Source: Labyrinthula sp. Ha (taxonomy: Eukaryota > Sar > Bigyra > Labyrinthulida > Labyrinthulaceae). From it: 64,000 nt of DNA. The stretch spans positions 248,001 through 312,000 of the forward strand of contig JAALGZ010000017.1 of the NCBI GenBank assembly GCA_015227615.1, in the 5' to 3' direction. Numbering within the stretch: position 1 is the first letter of the stretch; each line of letters starts with the position of its first letter. This document shows positions 1-12,110 of the stretch, piece by piece. Under the pieces are notes generated by a model. The model was given only the letters and a program-made list of their open reading frames with translations, made no database searches and was not told the origin of the DNA. The translations under genes were made by a program, and so were the position numbers.

Positions 1-2
1 AT

Positions 3-845
3 GAAAAATATATTCGTGATGTTTTCAAAAAGTTCAAATTCAGAGGAGCGAATATTGTCAAAGTACCAAAGCTAAGAGAAGCCTGGTATAATAATAAAAA
101 GTATCCACAATGTAGTAAAGATAAGTTTTCATCTACGCAAAAAGTTCGATGGGGTCGAATGTTTTCTAAGCTAAATGTATTTAACCCCAAGAATACTGGA
201 ATGGAGAAATTAATATATTTGGATACTGATACAATAGTTCTTCGACCACTAGACAACTGGTTCAATATATTAAATAAACAAAAAGGAGATATTTTCTTTG
301 CTGAGAGAAGTCCATCTCATCAAGGTTTCAACGCTGGGATTTTAGTACTGCTTACTGGAGATGAAGTATTTCAACAACTGCTTGACTATGGAGAAGAAAA
401 TCCTCCAATGAAGTTCTGGCCAACTAATCAAGTTGGATGCACAGAACAGGAACTTCTTAATCGCTTCTTTGGAAAGAAAAAACTGAATCTAACTCGACAC
501 GCTGATAACCTTTCATCTAGATTTGGTCAAGAAGTTATAACAAATGGTGCAAGAGCAGCACACTGGCTTACTAAGAAGTGTCCTAAGCCATGGACAGTTG
601 CACCATTTGATGTAGATTATGCTGCTAATAGAGGCGAGTTGCGTAAATTCGGAGGTCGTGGAATCCCTAAAATGTGTGACCCAACTGTTTTTAAAATTTG
701 GCATCACTATTATTGGAGTACAATAGCTGCTGAAAATGTTCAAAGCTTTAAATCAACAGATGATGACAATATCAGGGGTATTCAGTATTTTTCTTTGCAT
801 GAAATATTGCGTGGTAAGAAAGAGGTTAAAGACGCTCTAAAATAA
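3..845 (+). CDS. Glycogenin-like GT8 glycosyltransferase (5' partial)
   Basis: The frame is open from base 3, so the gene enters from the left edge and its start is outside the window. About 280 residues are visible. The fold signature is that of glycosyltransferase family 8 (glycogenin/galactinol synthase type): a metal- and UDP-sugar-binding DxD motif in YLDTDTIVLRPLDNWF (around base 218) and the acceptor-side signature GFNAGILVL (around base 333). These enzymes transfer glucose or galactose from UDP-sugar to a protein or polyol; glycogenin primes glycogen by self-glucosylation. No transmembrane segment is visible in the part present. The stop TAA lies 91 bases from the stop of the convergent WW/FF gene. 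Family assignment is firm; substrate is inferred only. Confidence 0.85.
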   Translation, partial: EKYIRDVFKKFKFRGANIVKVPKLREAWYNNKKYPQCSKDKFSSTQKVRWGRMFSKLNVFNPKNTGMEKLIYLDTDTIVLRPLDNWFNILNKQKGDIFFAERSPSHQGFNAGILVLLTGDEVFQQLLDYGEENPPMKFWPTNQVGCTEQELLNRFFGKKKLNLTRHADNLSSRFGQEVITNGARAAHWLTKKCPKPWTVAPFDVDYAANRGELRKFGGRGIPKMCDPTVFKIWHHYYWSTIAAENVQSFKSTDDDNIRGIQYFSLHEILRGKKEVKDALK

Positions 846-936
846 TAAAGTTTACCTGATTTTCTTTCTGAGAAAAAAAAGATGAATAGAAAAAAAATTA
901 ACCTTAAGAATACTTACCTGAAGAAGTGTATTGGAC

Positions 937-3413
937 TTAATCAGTTATCTCACCTTCTTCATGCTCAGACGACTTGGATTCCACTGTAGTTTCAGAATTT
1001 CTAGGAATAAAAAAATAAATAGATATACTGTTTTTTAGTAGCTTGGATATCTTGTGACTCCAATTTTCGCTTAGTAGATATAGAATTTGCCTCTTTATAC
1101 CCTTCAAAAAATTCTTTTGCGTATTTATTTGATGTTGGAAAGTCCTCAAAATACACCAGCTCTTTATACTCTCTTTCTTTTTTGAACTTCTCTAATGCAG
1201 ATTCAAAATCAAGATCAGCAAGTTCAGACTTACGAAACAACTCTTTTAGCATGATATTAAATGACTTTTTTGCTTTGTTCAACTTTTCTTTCCAGTCATC
1301 AATAAAATCTCGAATTGCCTCTTGGATAATTGTCTTGGACTCTTCCTCAAACGCAGAAGGACAAGATTTAACAAACTTCTCTCCAGCTGAACTATTCTTT
1401 CCTTTTTCTGATTCAACAAATGCTTTCAACTTATGAAAAACACCTTCTGGAGTTAAATCTGTGCTAGGAATAAACTCAAAACTTTCTTCAACAAACACTT
1501 TTTGAAGTGAATCATAGGTTTTTGTAATTAGCTTATCTACTTTCTCCATTGCACTTTTATACTCTTTAATAGCATAATCATATCCATTCTTTAAAGAAAG
1601 TACATCTATTAAAACTTCCTCTTGTTTTAAGTAATATAATAGATAGTTTTTATCAACGTCTATTTTATCAGCTTTCTCTTTTGCATCCCTAAATTTTAAA
1701 AAACACCAACTAAAATATACTCTTCATCTTTCTTGTTTAAAAATATATCGTGTAATTTTTTTAAATGCTCTTTCTTACTAAAATTTAAATTCGTATCCAA
1801 TTCTCCTTTCTTAAACTTTGCTACTAGAAAAGAGTAAAAATTATATCTTCTTTCCTCCTCTTCTTTTCTCCTTAGTTTCTCTACAGCATCTTTAAACGCC
1901 CTATATCCTTTTCTTTTTACATCTGAAGCAACTCCTTCGATATCCTTAACCTTCTTCATAATTTCTTCATATCCCAAATCCAAAACTTCCTTTTCATCTA
2001 AACTTACACAAAAATCGAATCTCACTTTCCCAAACTTTAAGTAACTTATTCTTCACATCTGTAATTTCACCTTCAATTTTCTCTCTTTTCAACTGCTGGT
2101 TTTTCCTATACAAAGCATCCAGAAAATTTCTAATCACTAAATCCACTTCTGATCCCACTTTTATCAGAACATAATCATACTTTTTATTTTTCTTCAACAC
2201 TCTCAAACATTCAGCCCATCGCATATTAGCAGAAATAACAGCTTCTTCTCCATCTACACATTAGAAAAACTAAAAAAAACGTACTTTGCGTTTGTGATAG
2301 TTTCTCCAGGATAGAAATTAAATCTTTTTTTGCTTTTTGACGCTCTTCTCGTTTAATGGTTTCTTCTTCTTTTTTCTTATCCTGTATATACTGTTCATAC
2401 AACTTCTTACGAAGATCGTGATCCTTCAAAAACTCATATCTTGGATCATTTACAAGTCCTTTTGACAACGCATCTTCAAACTCTGCAGAAGAAGGAATTT
2501 CTTTCTCTTTTAATAAGTTAAAGAAAGCTTTTTCCTTTTCATTCGAACTTAGATTAGCACCTTAATATAAAACAAGAACAAAATGTTCTACCTTCTTGAC
2601 GTATTCTTTCATTTTCAATTACCTTTTTCTTGTAAACGGAGTCGGATAAACCTAAACTTTCTACCTGATTTTCCATAATCTTAGCAAGATCAGGTAGACT
2701 AGGTCGAACCAAAGTTGATTTGAGTTCTGTAAATCCAGATAAATCAAAGGCTCGCTTTCTTTTTACACCTTCAGCCAACATTGGAGTTCTTCCACCACCT
2801 GGAACAAAAGAGAACGCATCTTGCATAGATCCAGGTCCTTCATCTGTAATGACAACAAGTTCATATCCACCAGATCCTGGCACTTTTTTATAACTTGTTG
2901 GTTTCTTGTTAGCGTCATAATCCTGAACAAGCACATCCAACTCTTCTTGTGCTTTTTTACCAATTATTCCACCTTCTTCTATATAATTATTTAATTCATC
3001 AAGAACTTTTCTCAACTCCTTTGGTTTTTCCCAAACACTCTACACACAATAAAACAAAATAAAATATGTACTTCATTGTTTCTACTATAATACGTTTTTC
3101 CTTGATTTGTTATTTGCCTCCACTTAGTTTTAGAAAAAGATGGAAGTTTGTACTTCACTTTTGGCTGTTTTGGTGATTTTAGTATTATTAACGGATCATT
3201 TTTTGACGGTTTAGGAAATTTCTGTTTCCTCGTTGTGTCGAATCGAGATCTACGTTTTGAAGGTTTTTGTTGGTCAGAGGATCGTTTTCTTTTGAATGAA
3301 TCAGGTTCACTTGAAGGTGGTTCTGGTTGATGGGTCATAGATACATTTTGACCTATTGGCGTGTTCTCGTTTTGCCAAGCTGGACGAAGTAAATGTCTTC
3401 CTCTACCTGTCAT
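937..3413 (-). CDS. WW/FF-domain splicing factor, Prp40/TCERG1 type, seven exons
   Basis: Seven exons: 3413-3072, 3039-2592, 2560-2285, 2253-2026, 1997-1721, 1688-1029, 1000-937, joined by GT..AG introns of 32, 31, 31, 28, 32 and 28 nt. The spliced frame is exact (765 codons). Removing intron 1 restores a WW domain (W98, YY108-109, N112, W117, P120) that the intron interrupts. The rest is Lys/Glu-rich helical sequence with several FF-like repeats (for example FFNLLKEKEIPSSAEF with DPRYEFL, and RWAECLRVLKKNKKYD). The N-terminus is basic and proline-rich, the C-terminus acidic (SSEHEEGEITD). Prp40 and TCERG1 bridge U1 snRNP, branch-point proteins and the RNA polymerase II tail in the nucleus. 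Only one WW is visible instead of two or three, and it is slightly short. Intron 4 (1998-2025) is the least certain junction; it was chosen because it alone joins the two open frames. Confidence 0.8.
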
Positions 3414-6400
3414 TGATTCTTGTTATCTTAAATAAAACAATGGAATATGATTGGTTTATCTGACCAATAACATTCATATATTTGTATCAATCTAAATGAA
3501 TGATTAGAACACTTTAGTTCATAATAGATGTTTACCAGCTGAAATAAACCTGATGAATCCTATAAGACTTTTATAATAATTTAAGAATGAGAACCCGTAA
3601 AGTGGTTTTACAGTGAAAACCTAGATTAAGCGCAGATGTGGAGTCAAGGCGATAAATAAGATCAAGACTGGATATCTATGGGCCTGAGACACGTACATTG
3701 CTTTATTGTCTAGCATTAATTCAACTTTCAGATTCATTTTCTTTTAATATTATATGGAATTCTTGTATCTAAAGCAAATTTCCCCTTAAACACATTCCCA
3801 TGGCTAATCGAAACCCTTCGATTTGCCCCATTGAAATGGTGCTAAGACAATTCGGTCTGTAAATCTATAGCTGTAATAAAATCCGTTGCACCCTTGACTG
3901 TCCCTTTCACAGCATAAAATTTGTCATTACCGATTAGATTTTGTATTTATAACCTTCCCACCTGTTCTAGGCTTTTAGGTTCGTAATCTTCGTCACCACA
4001 ACCATCCTTCCTACCGGAAATCCATATGAACTCTGTTACGACCGCTAGGCCATAAATGAAACTTAAATTCGCTTTTTCAATTGATATTATTTTTGAGGGC
4101 TTCAGAAAAGTATGGGGCTCATAAATTAAAAATTTGAACCCCTTGCTGCATACTATATGGGGCTAGTTGATCCCTTAGCGAGTCATGAACTATATTGCCA
4201 GTACGGTTTTCCTTTATCTGACGAAGTTTTGTAATTTTATTCACATTTAAATCATATATTCCATTAAAATTGGATTTAATTTAATGCCGATTGGTGTCTG
4301 TAAGCACTTTCCTGCGTGGTTTGTACATGATCTGTGTTTTCAGTCTTTCTTGATGGACTTAAGGCTAGGTGCGTCACTTCCGGTTATAGTTTACTAGTTT
4401 TGTGTTATTGGCAATCATATTCCCCTAAAGAAAAATAATAGAGAAAATGCTAACTATGGGTCTAATTGGATTCTAACCGCCTAAACGTCATCCTAGTCTA
4501 TCTATTTAAAGCTTCACAGGAGTATCAACGGTATTCTTTCAGATAAAAATTTAGCACTGTTCAAACAGACATGCATTTGTGGCCAAAAGTACAAGGCCAA
4601 TGATAGACATGTAGCTATTGCAAACTTATTAGAGAACTCAAAATTTGAAAACAAATAAAATAATATGAGTAGCAGCTAACCTCAAACATTATCGCCATCA
4701 TCAGTCTTTGAAGCGCAAACTTCGAGAGGTATCCTCATAATCTCTTTAAATGCTGGTTGAATCACATACTGCAAACAAAAGGTACCAAGAAAACGGATTA
4801 AATACCAGTAGAAATACTCTTGCGTTGCGGAAATAATAGCAAGGGAATATAATACCTTAAAGGAACAAGTTTCTCTAAAGCAAACTGCTTTTCATTTATG
4901 CCTTAGAAAATGAGTATCTTGTAAGTTGTAACTGATAGTTATATTCTTAATAGAGGATTCTTTAGTCGAACTGTCATTTTATTCATATGATTTTATCGTT
5001 CGATGCTTTGATTTTTAATGCATGGCACGCAAAAAGCATACTGGCTATGTAGTTTGCTACACTCTACATTGATATGCTTCCCAACTGAAATTCAGAAGTG
5101 CGTTTCCTTTTGTCCTGAAGTTTTTTATATATGCATTTAAAAATGCTTCATATTTTATTCTAAAGCAACCATTTCAAATAATGGTCTTCTTTGAAGCTAA
5201 CTAGGATTCTATTGCTGCACTTCGCAAAAAAATCATGAGACGGTACTACCGGTTCCTAACAGTGACCACAGCATTCTACATGATTTTAGTCAGGACTAGC
5301 TCTTGCAATTGTGAATGCTATCATGTTCTAGCTTATTAATATTATTCTACCTCTGGCTAATAGGAGAACCCCCATTGCAGAACTGCTATATTTTAAACTG
5401 CTGTTAAGAAAATACTATTCCTGGCAACAAAACTTCCTTCACCGGTAAACTCCACTTTTTATCATTGATTTCATAAGCTGATTTACCACTTTGGTTGATT
5501 CACTTGACCCAAAGCAATTGTAGTTCCATATATTTATTTTCCAACTTGATTTGGAGATATGATCCATATTAAGGGGAAACTACAAACAAAATGTACACTA
5601 CCTCTTAAGGAGATGCTCTGTTGCTCCCAAAATATCTCTAAATCGCCTGAGATTATCCATTTCGCCTTTGCAAAAACCTTTTTATTGAGGTTACTTACGA
5701 TATCTCTTAGCCGCCAAGAACCATGATGCCTATTGTTCAGTTCTACCTTTTTCTAACAAGTTCCATAAATAATAACACAAGTTCTTTCTCGATTAGGGCT
5801 TTACCACAGCATCATTGTAACTGGAACTGAACAGTAATATAAAATCGTTCTCGTAATCTTCAAGTCGGGAACAGAAAAATATTTGTCTTTGTACCTCTTC
5901 TTAGTGTACCCCCGCTCTTATTAAGATTAAATCCGACCATAGTCGAGTACTTGCTAGTAAGCCCTATTTAAGAAATATAATCCTTTGAATAAATTTCATT
6001 CTTAACATGAGTTGTTTATACCCTTTATCCCTCTTTTATGAACTCTTTCATGGGATAATATAGAACAGAATCTAAATTTTCCAGCAAGGCCGTATAAGTA
6101 GTTAGAAAATTGACACGACTATTCATATAGAGAGTTTAATCCAAGAAACTCCATATCCTTTTAACTTTATGTAACACGTCTAAAATTCCCAAGTAATATT
6201 AATAAACCAATCTATCCCGAGTTCTTCCTTATTGCACTACTAAATACTTGGATTGAAATAAACCTTGATGAAACCTGTTAAATAGACACCTTTGACAAAA
6301 ATTTCATTCAACCAATTATATCAGGTAGACTAAGGAATGTGTTTTACCAGCTCCTAAAAAGAAACATATCTATACTACACACCGTGTCAGTGAGATTTAC

Positions 6401-8399
6401 GGAAGTGAAATGTAATCTATAGTATCAGCCTTACAGTTGCGTAGCATATATAGCGATAAGAGTTATAATCATAACGAATACTTTTCTGTAAAATACTTAG
6501 CAGTTAAGAAGAAAATATGTACATATATATATAGGAACTTATACAAGTAAAACTATAAATTAAAATAAATAATAATTATTACAGGCACTATGATATATTA
6601 CATAGTAAGTTTTCATAAGAATTCTTATTTGGAGAATTGATTTGGTAACTTCTAGAGCCCCTGTATACCTAATAATTTTCATTAGTACCTACGGGTGCTG
6701 TTGGGTAAAGAAAATAGTATTTTAAGTGCTAACTAAGTTAATTTCAATATACGTTACAGTTATTCCCGAGAAGATCGTACAATTTCCACCCCTTTGGTTC
6801 AATGAAATCTTCCAAGGTTATTTGACCAATTAGCAAGAGTCACAGCTTAATATATATGTTTCTTGTTTATCTTAAAAGTATGAGTGAAATTTTATAAGTA
6901 AGGTCGAAACATCTTAAAACTCTTTCTCTGAAGGCAATTTGTTTTCGATTTAAAAAAAAAATTATTTTTCTGGAAGTTTTATAATACTTTGATTAATGTA
7001 AAACGTATCATTAGAGTTGTTCTCTATAAATGTAATTAGGAAAAATAGTTAGAGGGATGATATACTGATGTATTTCTTAATGTGTTAAAGCCTTAAATAA
7101 TAAACTCACCCCCAGTGAGTTCGTAACTATCTTTCAAATACAATAAACACTCTTCTTCACTTTAAACTTACACCGATTAAACTCCGTTCCTCAACTATAG
7201 AATCAAGGAAGCTGTGAACTTTATTTTTTCCAGAAACAAAAGTTAATAGTGTAAAAAGATATGACACAACTCCATTACATATTAGACTTAATATTCAAGA
7301 GCTTAACTGTATAGTATTGTTGAAAATGCAATTGTTTAAAAACTGAAAGCAGCAGCAAGGTAGCTGGGGCGATGAAGTTCCAGATGGATGTGACTTTCCT
7401 TTCCTTTGGGGTTTAGTATTAGATCACTAGAGTTAAGGAACTTGTCAAGTGAGTGCAAGAGAATTGGAGACAGATGGAAATGATTAGAGTTTTAGAAAAT
7501 ACGATATAAAAAAAGCGGTACAACCTTAATTCAAATCCATATTTATTTTCTCTCATAAGAACCTTGGGTCATATGCAGAAAAAGTTAACTTTTTTCATGC
7601 ATTCGCTTAAAGTACTAGCTAAGGGAAGTTCATGTCGTGATGAAAGCTTTAATCAACTTGTTTTGGATTAAGTGCACATATTTCCAGAATATAGAAATGT
7701 CTTGATAATGGAATGATAAGATAATCCTTTTGTTTAGTTTTATGAAAATAGATAAAATAGAAAGAAATTATATATTAAGAATTTCTCTAAGTTTTATGAA
7801 ATTTTTGAAGTTAATTGCCAAAATTGTATTTTATATTCTCCTAGAGTTAGTTTCTGTTTTAAGAGATAAAAAATAATGGCCATGAAAAGCCATTAGTTGG
7901 TTTATTAAATTTAAAGAACAAGTTAGCTTGACGAGTGATACATATTCAGCGCAAAACAACAAACAGAATAAGTGGTGCTGCGTGTTCCAATACCTTAGAT
8001 TCTCCAAGTGCATTGATATTGTTCCAGCTGCAGACGCTGATCTTAGAAAATCTTAATGACATGAAGATTTCTGTCAATCAACTAATTATTGGAGGAGGGA
8101 GATGAATTATAAGTTTGGGAATAAGTTTATGGTTATTCAGTGTTAATAACTTACTTGAGAAACTACAGTAATGAATAGCTAAGGTGCTACAAATATTTCA
8201 TCTTGAATATAAATGGCGGTCTTCTTATTTCATGTCCACTTTGTGATTGTCTAAAAGAACGGGAACACGTTATCCACAATGCTTATTGTATAGATTAAAG
8301 GTTAGGCAGCTATTCATCCTCCCGCTGTTATTTGCTTAGGTTACAAAATGAGAATAATAGAATTCCAAATTTTGGGCACGAAGCAAGAAAAACAGTTAT
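3414..8399. other. Gene-free AT-rich tract
   Basis: No coding region can be supported. From about 3.4 to 7.8 kb there is no open frame of 60 codons on either strand, and stops are dense in all six frames. I see no RNA gene, no long tandem array and no recognisable transposase. The only edge feature is the presumed promoter of the WW/FF gene just above 3413, in which I recognise no motif. Confidence 0.6.
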
Positions 8400-9481
8400 A
8401 TGTCCTTGCCTCAACGGAACTGCTTGACTCCGACCTCCACGGAGGGCCTAGAGTGTGCGAGCCGGCGTGAATGGAGACTACTTGTAGTTTCTGTGAACGT
8501 AGGTGGTCTTACTACAACAAAACTTAACCTTTTAGAAGAAAAAACTCAGCAACTGTCAACTCTGATGTTGCAAGAGTTACACGAAACAGGCTAAAAGATG
8601 TTAACGGAAAGGGTGAAAGTCAGCAGCAGCAAAGGTAAGTGATTTTTCTCAAAGCCGCCTACTGGAGCTGCAGGCGTAGCGACCTACTTGGCTGAGGAAC
8701 TTGCTAGCAACGTTCCTACAGTTCAAAGTACTAGCGACAAGATCCTGAAAGTAGTTCTCCAAGGCACCGGCAACGCACAAGTGAGTAGAACGGCGCTGAA
8801 GAAGGAAGATAAGCTGGGGTTCTCAAAAAGAAGCAATGCGAATGGAAAGCTGCTAGAAAATTAGTTAAAGATTACAGGGAACTGCACCAGCTAGAATAAA
8901 CCCGTTGACCTATGTACGCGAACTTCTTGGACTCACTGGAACATCCTGAACCTGGAACCCGAACATTTAGCAACTGCATCTAAAAAATATTACAACCCCA
9001 GCCAATAAATGGAACACAGCCCCCTTCTCCCTTAAGATACAGCCTGAATGAACCTCCCAACCTCCCTAACTCCATCCCAACCCAAAACAGCCGAAACACC
9101 CAAATAACCAGAATCCACATCCTGACCCAGAAACCGGCCAAAACCCCGTCGATACACCTCCCTGGAGCCCCTAAGAGTTATGGAAAGCAAGAATACACCG
9201 TTCACGACCTTGGATCAATCCCATCTAAAACCCCGATGCAACAGAAACCTTCAGAACCCTCAGCTTACTACCTTCTGGATAAAATCAGCTCAAATCGTTT
9301 CAAAACTTGTTCAAACATCCATCATATGCTTCATTGTAACCCTCAGGAACGTTATCGACACTTTCTATCGTCTACTTCGGCCTTCTTGGCTCGGCGGATA
9401 AAGATTTCAATCCTCTTGCAATTTTTGATTGATTTAGGATTGAGATTTTGGGAAATCAACATTTTGGGAAATCAAGTATGA
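8400..9481 (+). mobile_element. LINE-type retrotransposon fossil: endonuclease fragment plus Pro-rich frame
   Basis: A locally GC-richer stretch. Bases 8460-8594 translate to a protein opening VVSVNVGGLTTTKLNLLEE followed by LMLQELHETG, matching the start of the exonuclease/endonuclease/phosphatase (EEP) domain of non-LTR retrotransposons (N-x-x-G-L near the start, L-Q-E-x-H about 30 residues later). After a stop and frame change the domain resumes at about 8653 (GAAGVATYLAEELASN). From 8984 to 9481 another frame stays open for 165 codons without an ATG and is rich in Pro, Asn and Gln. No reverse transcriptase is recognisable, so the copy is 3'-truncated and decayed. LINE identity rests on the endonuclease motifs only. 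Confidence 0.55.
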
Positions 9482-10397
9482 ATAATCTAGAGTAATGCAA
9501 CCTTGGGCGAATGAAATCAGGTATCCTGAGAAACTGACCAATAAGAACCAGAGAAAAGGACAAGATATTGATAGTAACAAGAAGCATAGTAAGTAGTATA
9601 ACCAAACCTCGATAGGTTAAGAGCGTAGTAAGTACCAGGCTCGTAGAAGGTTAGGCCACTAGGCCCAATTAATCCTTAACTAACTAACTAATAGAATTTC
9701 TTAAGGCACAATAATCCTGCAAAAGAGCTAATATATTGATTGCACTTTGCCCCTCATGTTACTGTTCATAGGGTCTTATTTTAGGAAAGCAAACATGGGA
9801 ATAAAGGTGTGAAGATTACCTACATATAAAGCACACTAGCGAAAAATAAGAGCAAACCCTGGAAATACCTTTTCCTGTTGAAATGCTTTTTAAGTTATTT
9901 AACTCGGAGTGCTTGAGATCTGAAAAATACAGAATATAATTGGTTTCTTCAACAAAGCAAGATGTGGGATGTTGTTTGAAAATCAACAAATCTCTCATTG
10001 CAGCTGCTTAGATTAGAGTTATGTAAGGACAACAAAGTTTGGCGCATAGAAAGGTCAAATGTCACAGGAAACAACGAAATACCTGTTTAGCAACAGCATA
10101 GTTCACCAGAACTATGACGCATGTTTTCTTTGTAGTTTATTCCTATCATTTGATTCAAATTCAAAGCATACTGTACTTCTGAAAATGTCCTAATTTTGTA
10201 AATATATACGAAACAAAATAACTAACAAAATATGTCCAAAACACGAATGATAAGACAGTGTACATAATGAGAAGACATTTCTCGATGGTAACGCGGAAAA
10301 CTATTCCTATAAATTTAATTAGTTCAGACTTTGAGTGTCCACTTTATTAGCAACCCTTTATAAGAATCATAATATTAAAAAAATGAGAACCTTTCAC
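9482..10397. other. Intergenic, no feature seen
   Basis: AT-rich sequence between the LINE fossil and the CNOT11 3' end. Only short, featureless open frames are present. It should include the 3' untranslated region of the CNOT11 gene at its right end. Confidence 0.5.
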
Positions 10398-11280
10398 TTA
10401 CTCCAGTTGTTTAAGTAGTTTAAAAAGTGAAGCTGCTTCTTTAATTTTTCCAAACTCAATACAAAACGCCTGAACTTCAATAAAAACATCCTTGACATCA
10501 ATAACATCAGCTCTTATCAAACTCTGTAGAAAAACACAAACTAACCTCACTAATCTGTTTTGCATATACTTGTCTTTAACGTTCTCACAACTTGAAATAC
10601 AATTGCTTACATACATATGCAAAAATTCTCTTGGAAGTTCAATTGTTGTAGTTAATCTATTTACTACATCCATAGATTGAAGAGACATATCCATATTCAC
10701 TAAACTACTCAAGTAGTCATTTCCATTTTTTGTAACAAGAAACTCCAAAATACATTGTGAAGCAACTATTGGGTTATGCTCTACTAAGCTAGGCAAAAGT
10801 TTAGGGGAAATAACAGATAAGTATTTTTTATTCTCTTCGTTTGAAATAAGTGTGTTTATCTCTCTGTTTTGATCCGCTGAAAACGTGGTAACGCAACATT
10901 GTTGCAACAGCAATTTCACTTCTTCACCTTTAAAATCAGCAAAATCTTTTTCTGGGAGAGAGATTTCAGTTTTGTTGCTTGATAATCTTTCATCTTCAGT
11001 ATCTGCTCTTTTGTGCTGTTTAGATGGTGCATTTTCTACTTGATTTGAACCTATCGCTGCTGAAATGAAGGGTTCAGGTGAAAGAGAGAGGTTGAAATCC
11101 AACACAAGGTTTGGAAATGTGGAGAGTGGAGGATTTAACCATTTTGCTGGTGTTGTTGCCAATGGTGGTGGAGGTGGAAGTGATTGAAACAAGAATGTTG
11201 CATCTGCCTTTTGTCTGCTCCTCATCCCTTCGTTCACTTTGATTTTTAGCTGTATTGATACTGTTTCTGCCTTTTACCAT
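10398..11280 (-). CDS. CNOT11: CCR4-NOT complex subunit 11
   Basis: The C-terminal half carries the hallmark of CNOT11 (C2orf29): [12 protein letters not shown], then [52 protein letters not shown] and [23 protein letters not shown]11 docks with CNOT10 on the CNOT1 N-terminus of the cytoplasmic CCR4-NOT deadenylase. The first in-frame ATG without splicing is at 11225. However, an ATG at 11280 followed by a 28-nt GT..AG intron (11250-11277) also joins the frame exactly, adding MLKIKVNEG, and this intron size is used elsewhere here. The N-terminal 110 residues are low-complexity and Pro-rich. Length (about 275-284 residues) is well under animal CNOT11 because of this short N-terminus. The stop TAA (10398) overlaps a donor-like GTAAGT, but no acceptor follows nearby. 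Divergent from the HAD gene. Confidence 0.93.
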
Positions 11281-11408
11281 TTGAAAAAATTTGTATCAAT
11301 AGCATATAAAAGATTTGTATTTATGTATTGATATTTGATTGCCCAAAATGTGTTCTAAGAGAAGTGTTTTTTTAATCGAAAAGAAGTTAAGTTGAACTCC
11401 TAACTGTA
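11281..11408. promoter_or_regulatory. Compact bidirectional promoter with ATTGCCCAAAAT motif
   Basis: Only 128 bases separate the CNOT11 start (11280, minus) from the HAD start (11409, plus), so both promoters must lie here or overlap the genes. The 12-mer ATTGCCCAAAAT sits at 11338-11349, about midway. The identical 12-mer occurs upstream of the adenosine kinase gene (44553-44564) and, inverted, of the carboxypeptidase gene (33305-33316). A regulatory role is inferred from position and recurrence. Confidence 0.5.
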
Positions 11409-12110
11409 ATGAATTCAGTAAAAACAAAACTTCTCTTCTTGGATATAGATGGAGTTTTAAATATGTGTGAAGATACAATAATTCAATCTGATAAATTAAA
11501 AAATTTATGTGATATTCTTGAGGAAACAAAGTGTATGATAGTTTTATCAAGTGCATGGAGATTAGAAACCTTTTTAAGACAAAAAGCAAGAAGAGAGATA
11601 ACTGGAGAAATGAAACTTCGCGAAGGATATGAAAATATAACTGATAAAGATATTTTTTTAAGCGTAACACCATTTTTAGGCGCACTTCAACTGGACAACC
11701 TAAGAAACAACCATATTTCCCGAACGGATGAAATCCTTTTTTGGCTAGTAACAAATGTTGATTTCTCAAGACAACTAAAAACAAGTCATATTGAAGAATT
11801 TCATTCTAGTATTTATGGCTTAGAGTGGAAACTTTCTGAAAAAATTAGATTGGATACTTTTGTTGTTGTTGATGATTTACCTTTGACTGAGTTTAGTTGT
11901 TATCGAAAAAGATCAGAGTTTAAAAAACACTTTGTAAAAACTCAATCTTCATGGGGTTTCACAGAAAGTAAAAAAAACAGGTTGATTAAAATATTGAAAA
12001 GTAGTTTTGACGCTGAGTCCTGGGCTATAGAAGCATTAGGAGTTTGTACGAACCCAAAGTGTTTATTATCCAAAACTACTACAACACCAAGTTGTTTTTG
12101 TTTTTCATAG
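11409..12110 (+). CDS. HAD-superfamily phosphatase-like protein
   Basis: 233 residues. Motif I of the haloacid dehalogenase fold is clear near the N-terminus (LFLDIDGVLN; nucleophile D12 and D14), motif II is LSSAWR (about 46-51), and an acidic motif IV-like VVVDDL (152-157) follows. The arrangement DIDGVLN, then SSxWR, then a short cap resembles the HAD domain of Swiss-army-knife RNA-repair proteins and related eukaryotic orphans. It should be a Mg-dependent phosphotransferase or phosphohydrolase; the substrate cannot be read from the sequence. The C-terminus ends in a Cys/Ser/Thr-rich tail (CLLSKTTTTPSCFCFS) that could be lipidated or metal-binding. No signal peptide or membrane segment. 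Single exon with a clear ATG. Shares a 128-base upstream region with CNOT11. Confidence 0.75.
   Translation: MNSVKTKLLFLDIDGVLNMCEDTIIQSDKLKNLCDILEETKCMIVLSSAWRLETFLRQKARREITGEMKLREGYENITDKDIFLSVTPFLGALQLDNLRNNHISRTDEILFWLVTNVDFSRQLKTSHIEEFHSSIYGLEWKLSEKIRLDTFVVVDDLPLTEFSCYRKRSEFKKHFVKTQSSWGFTESKKNRLIKILKSSFDAESWAIEALGVCTNPKCLLSKTTTTPSCFCFS

Noticed and set aside
1998-2025. Apparent frameshift inside the WW/FF gene
   Set aside because: A 28-nt GT..AG intron with a T-rich 3' end joins the two frames exactly, and another 28-nt intron is supported in the same gene.
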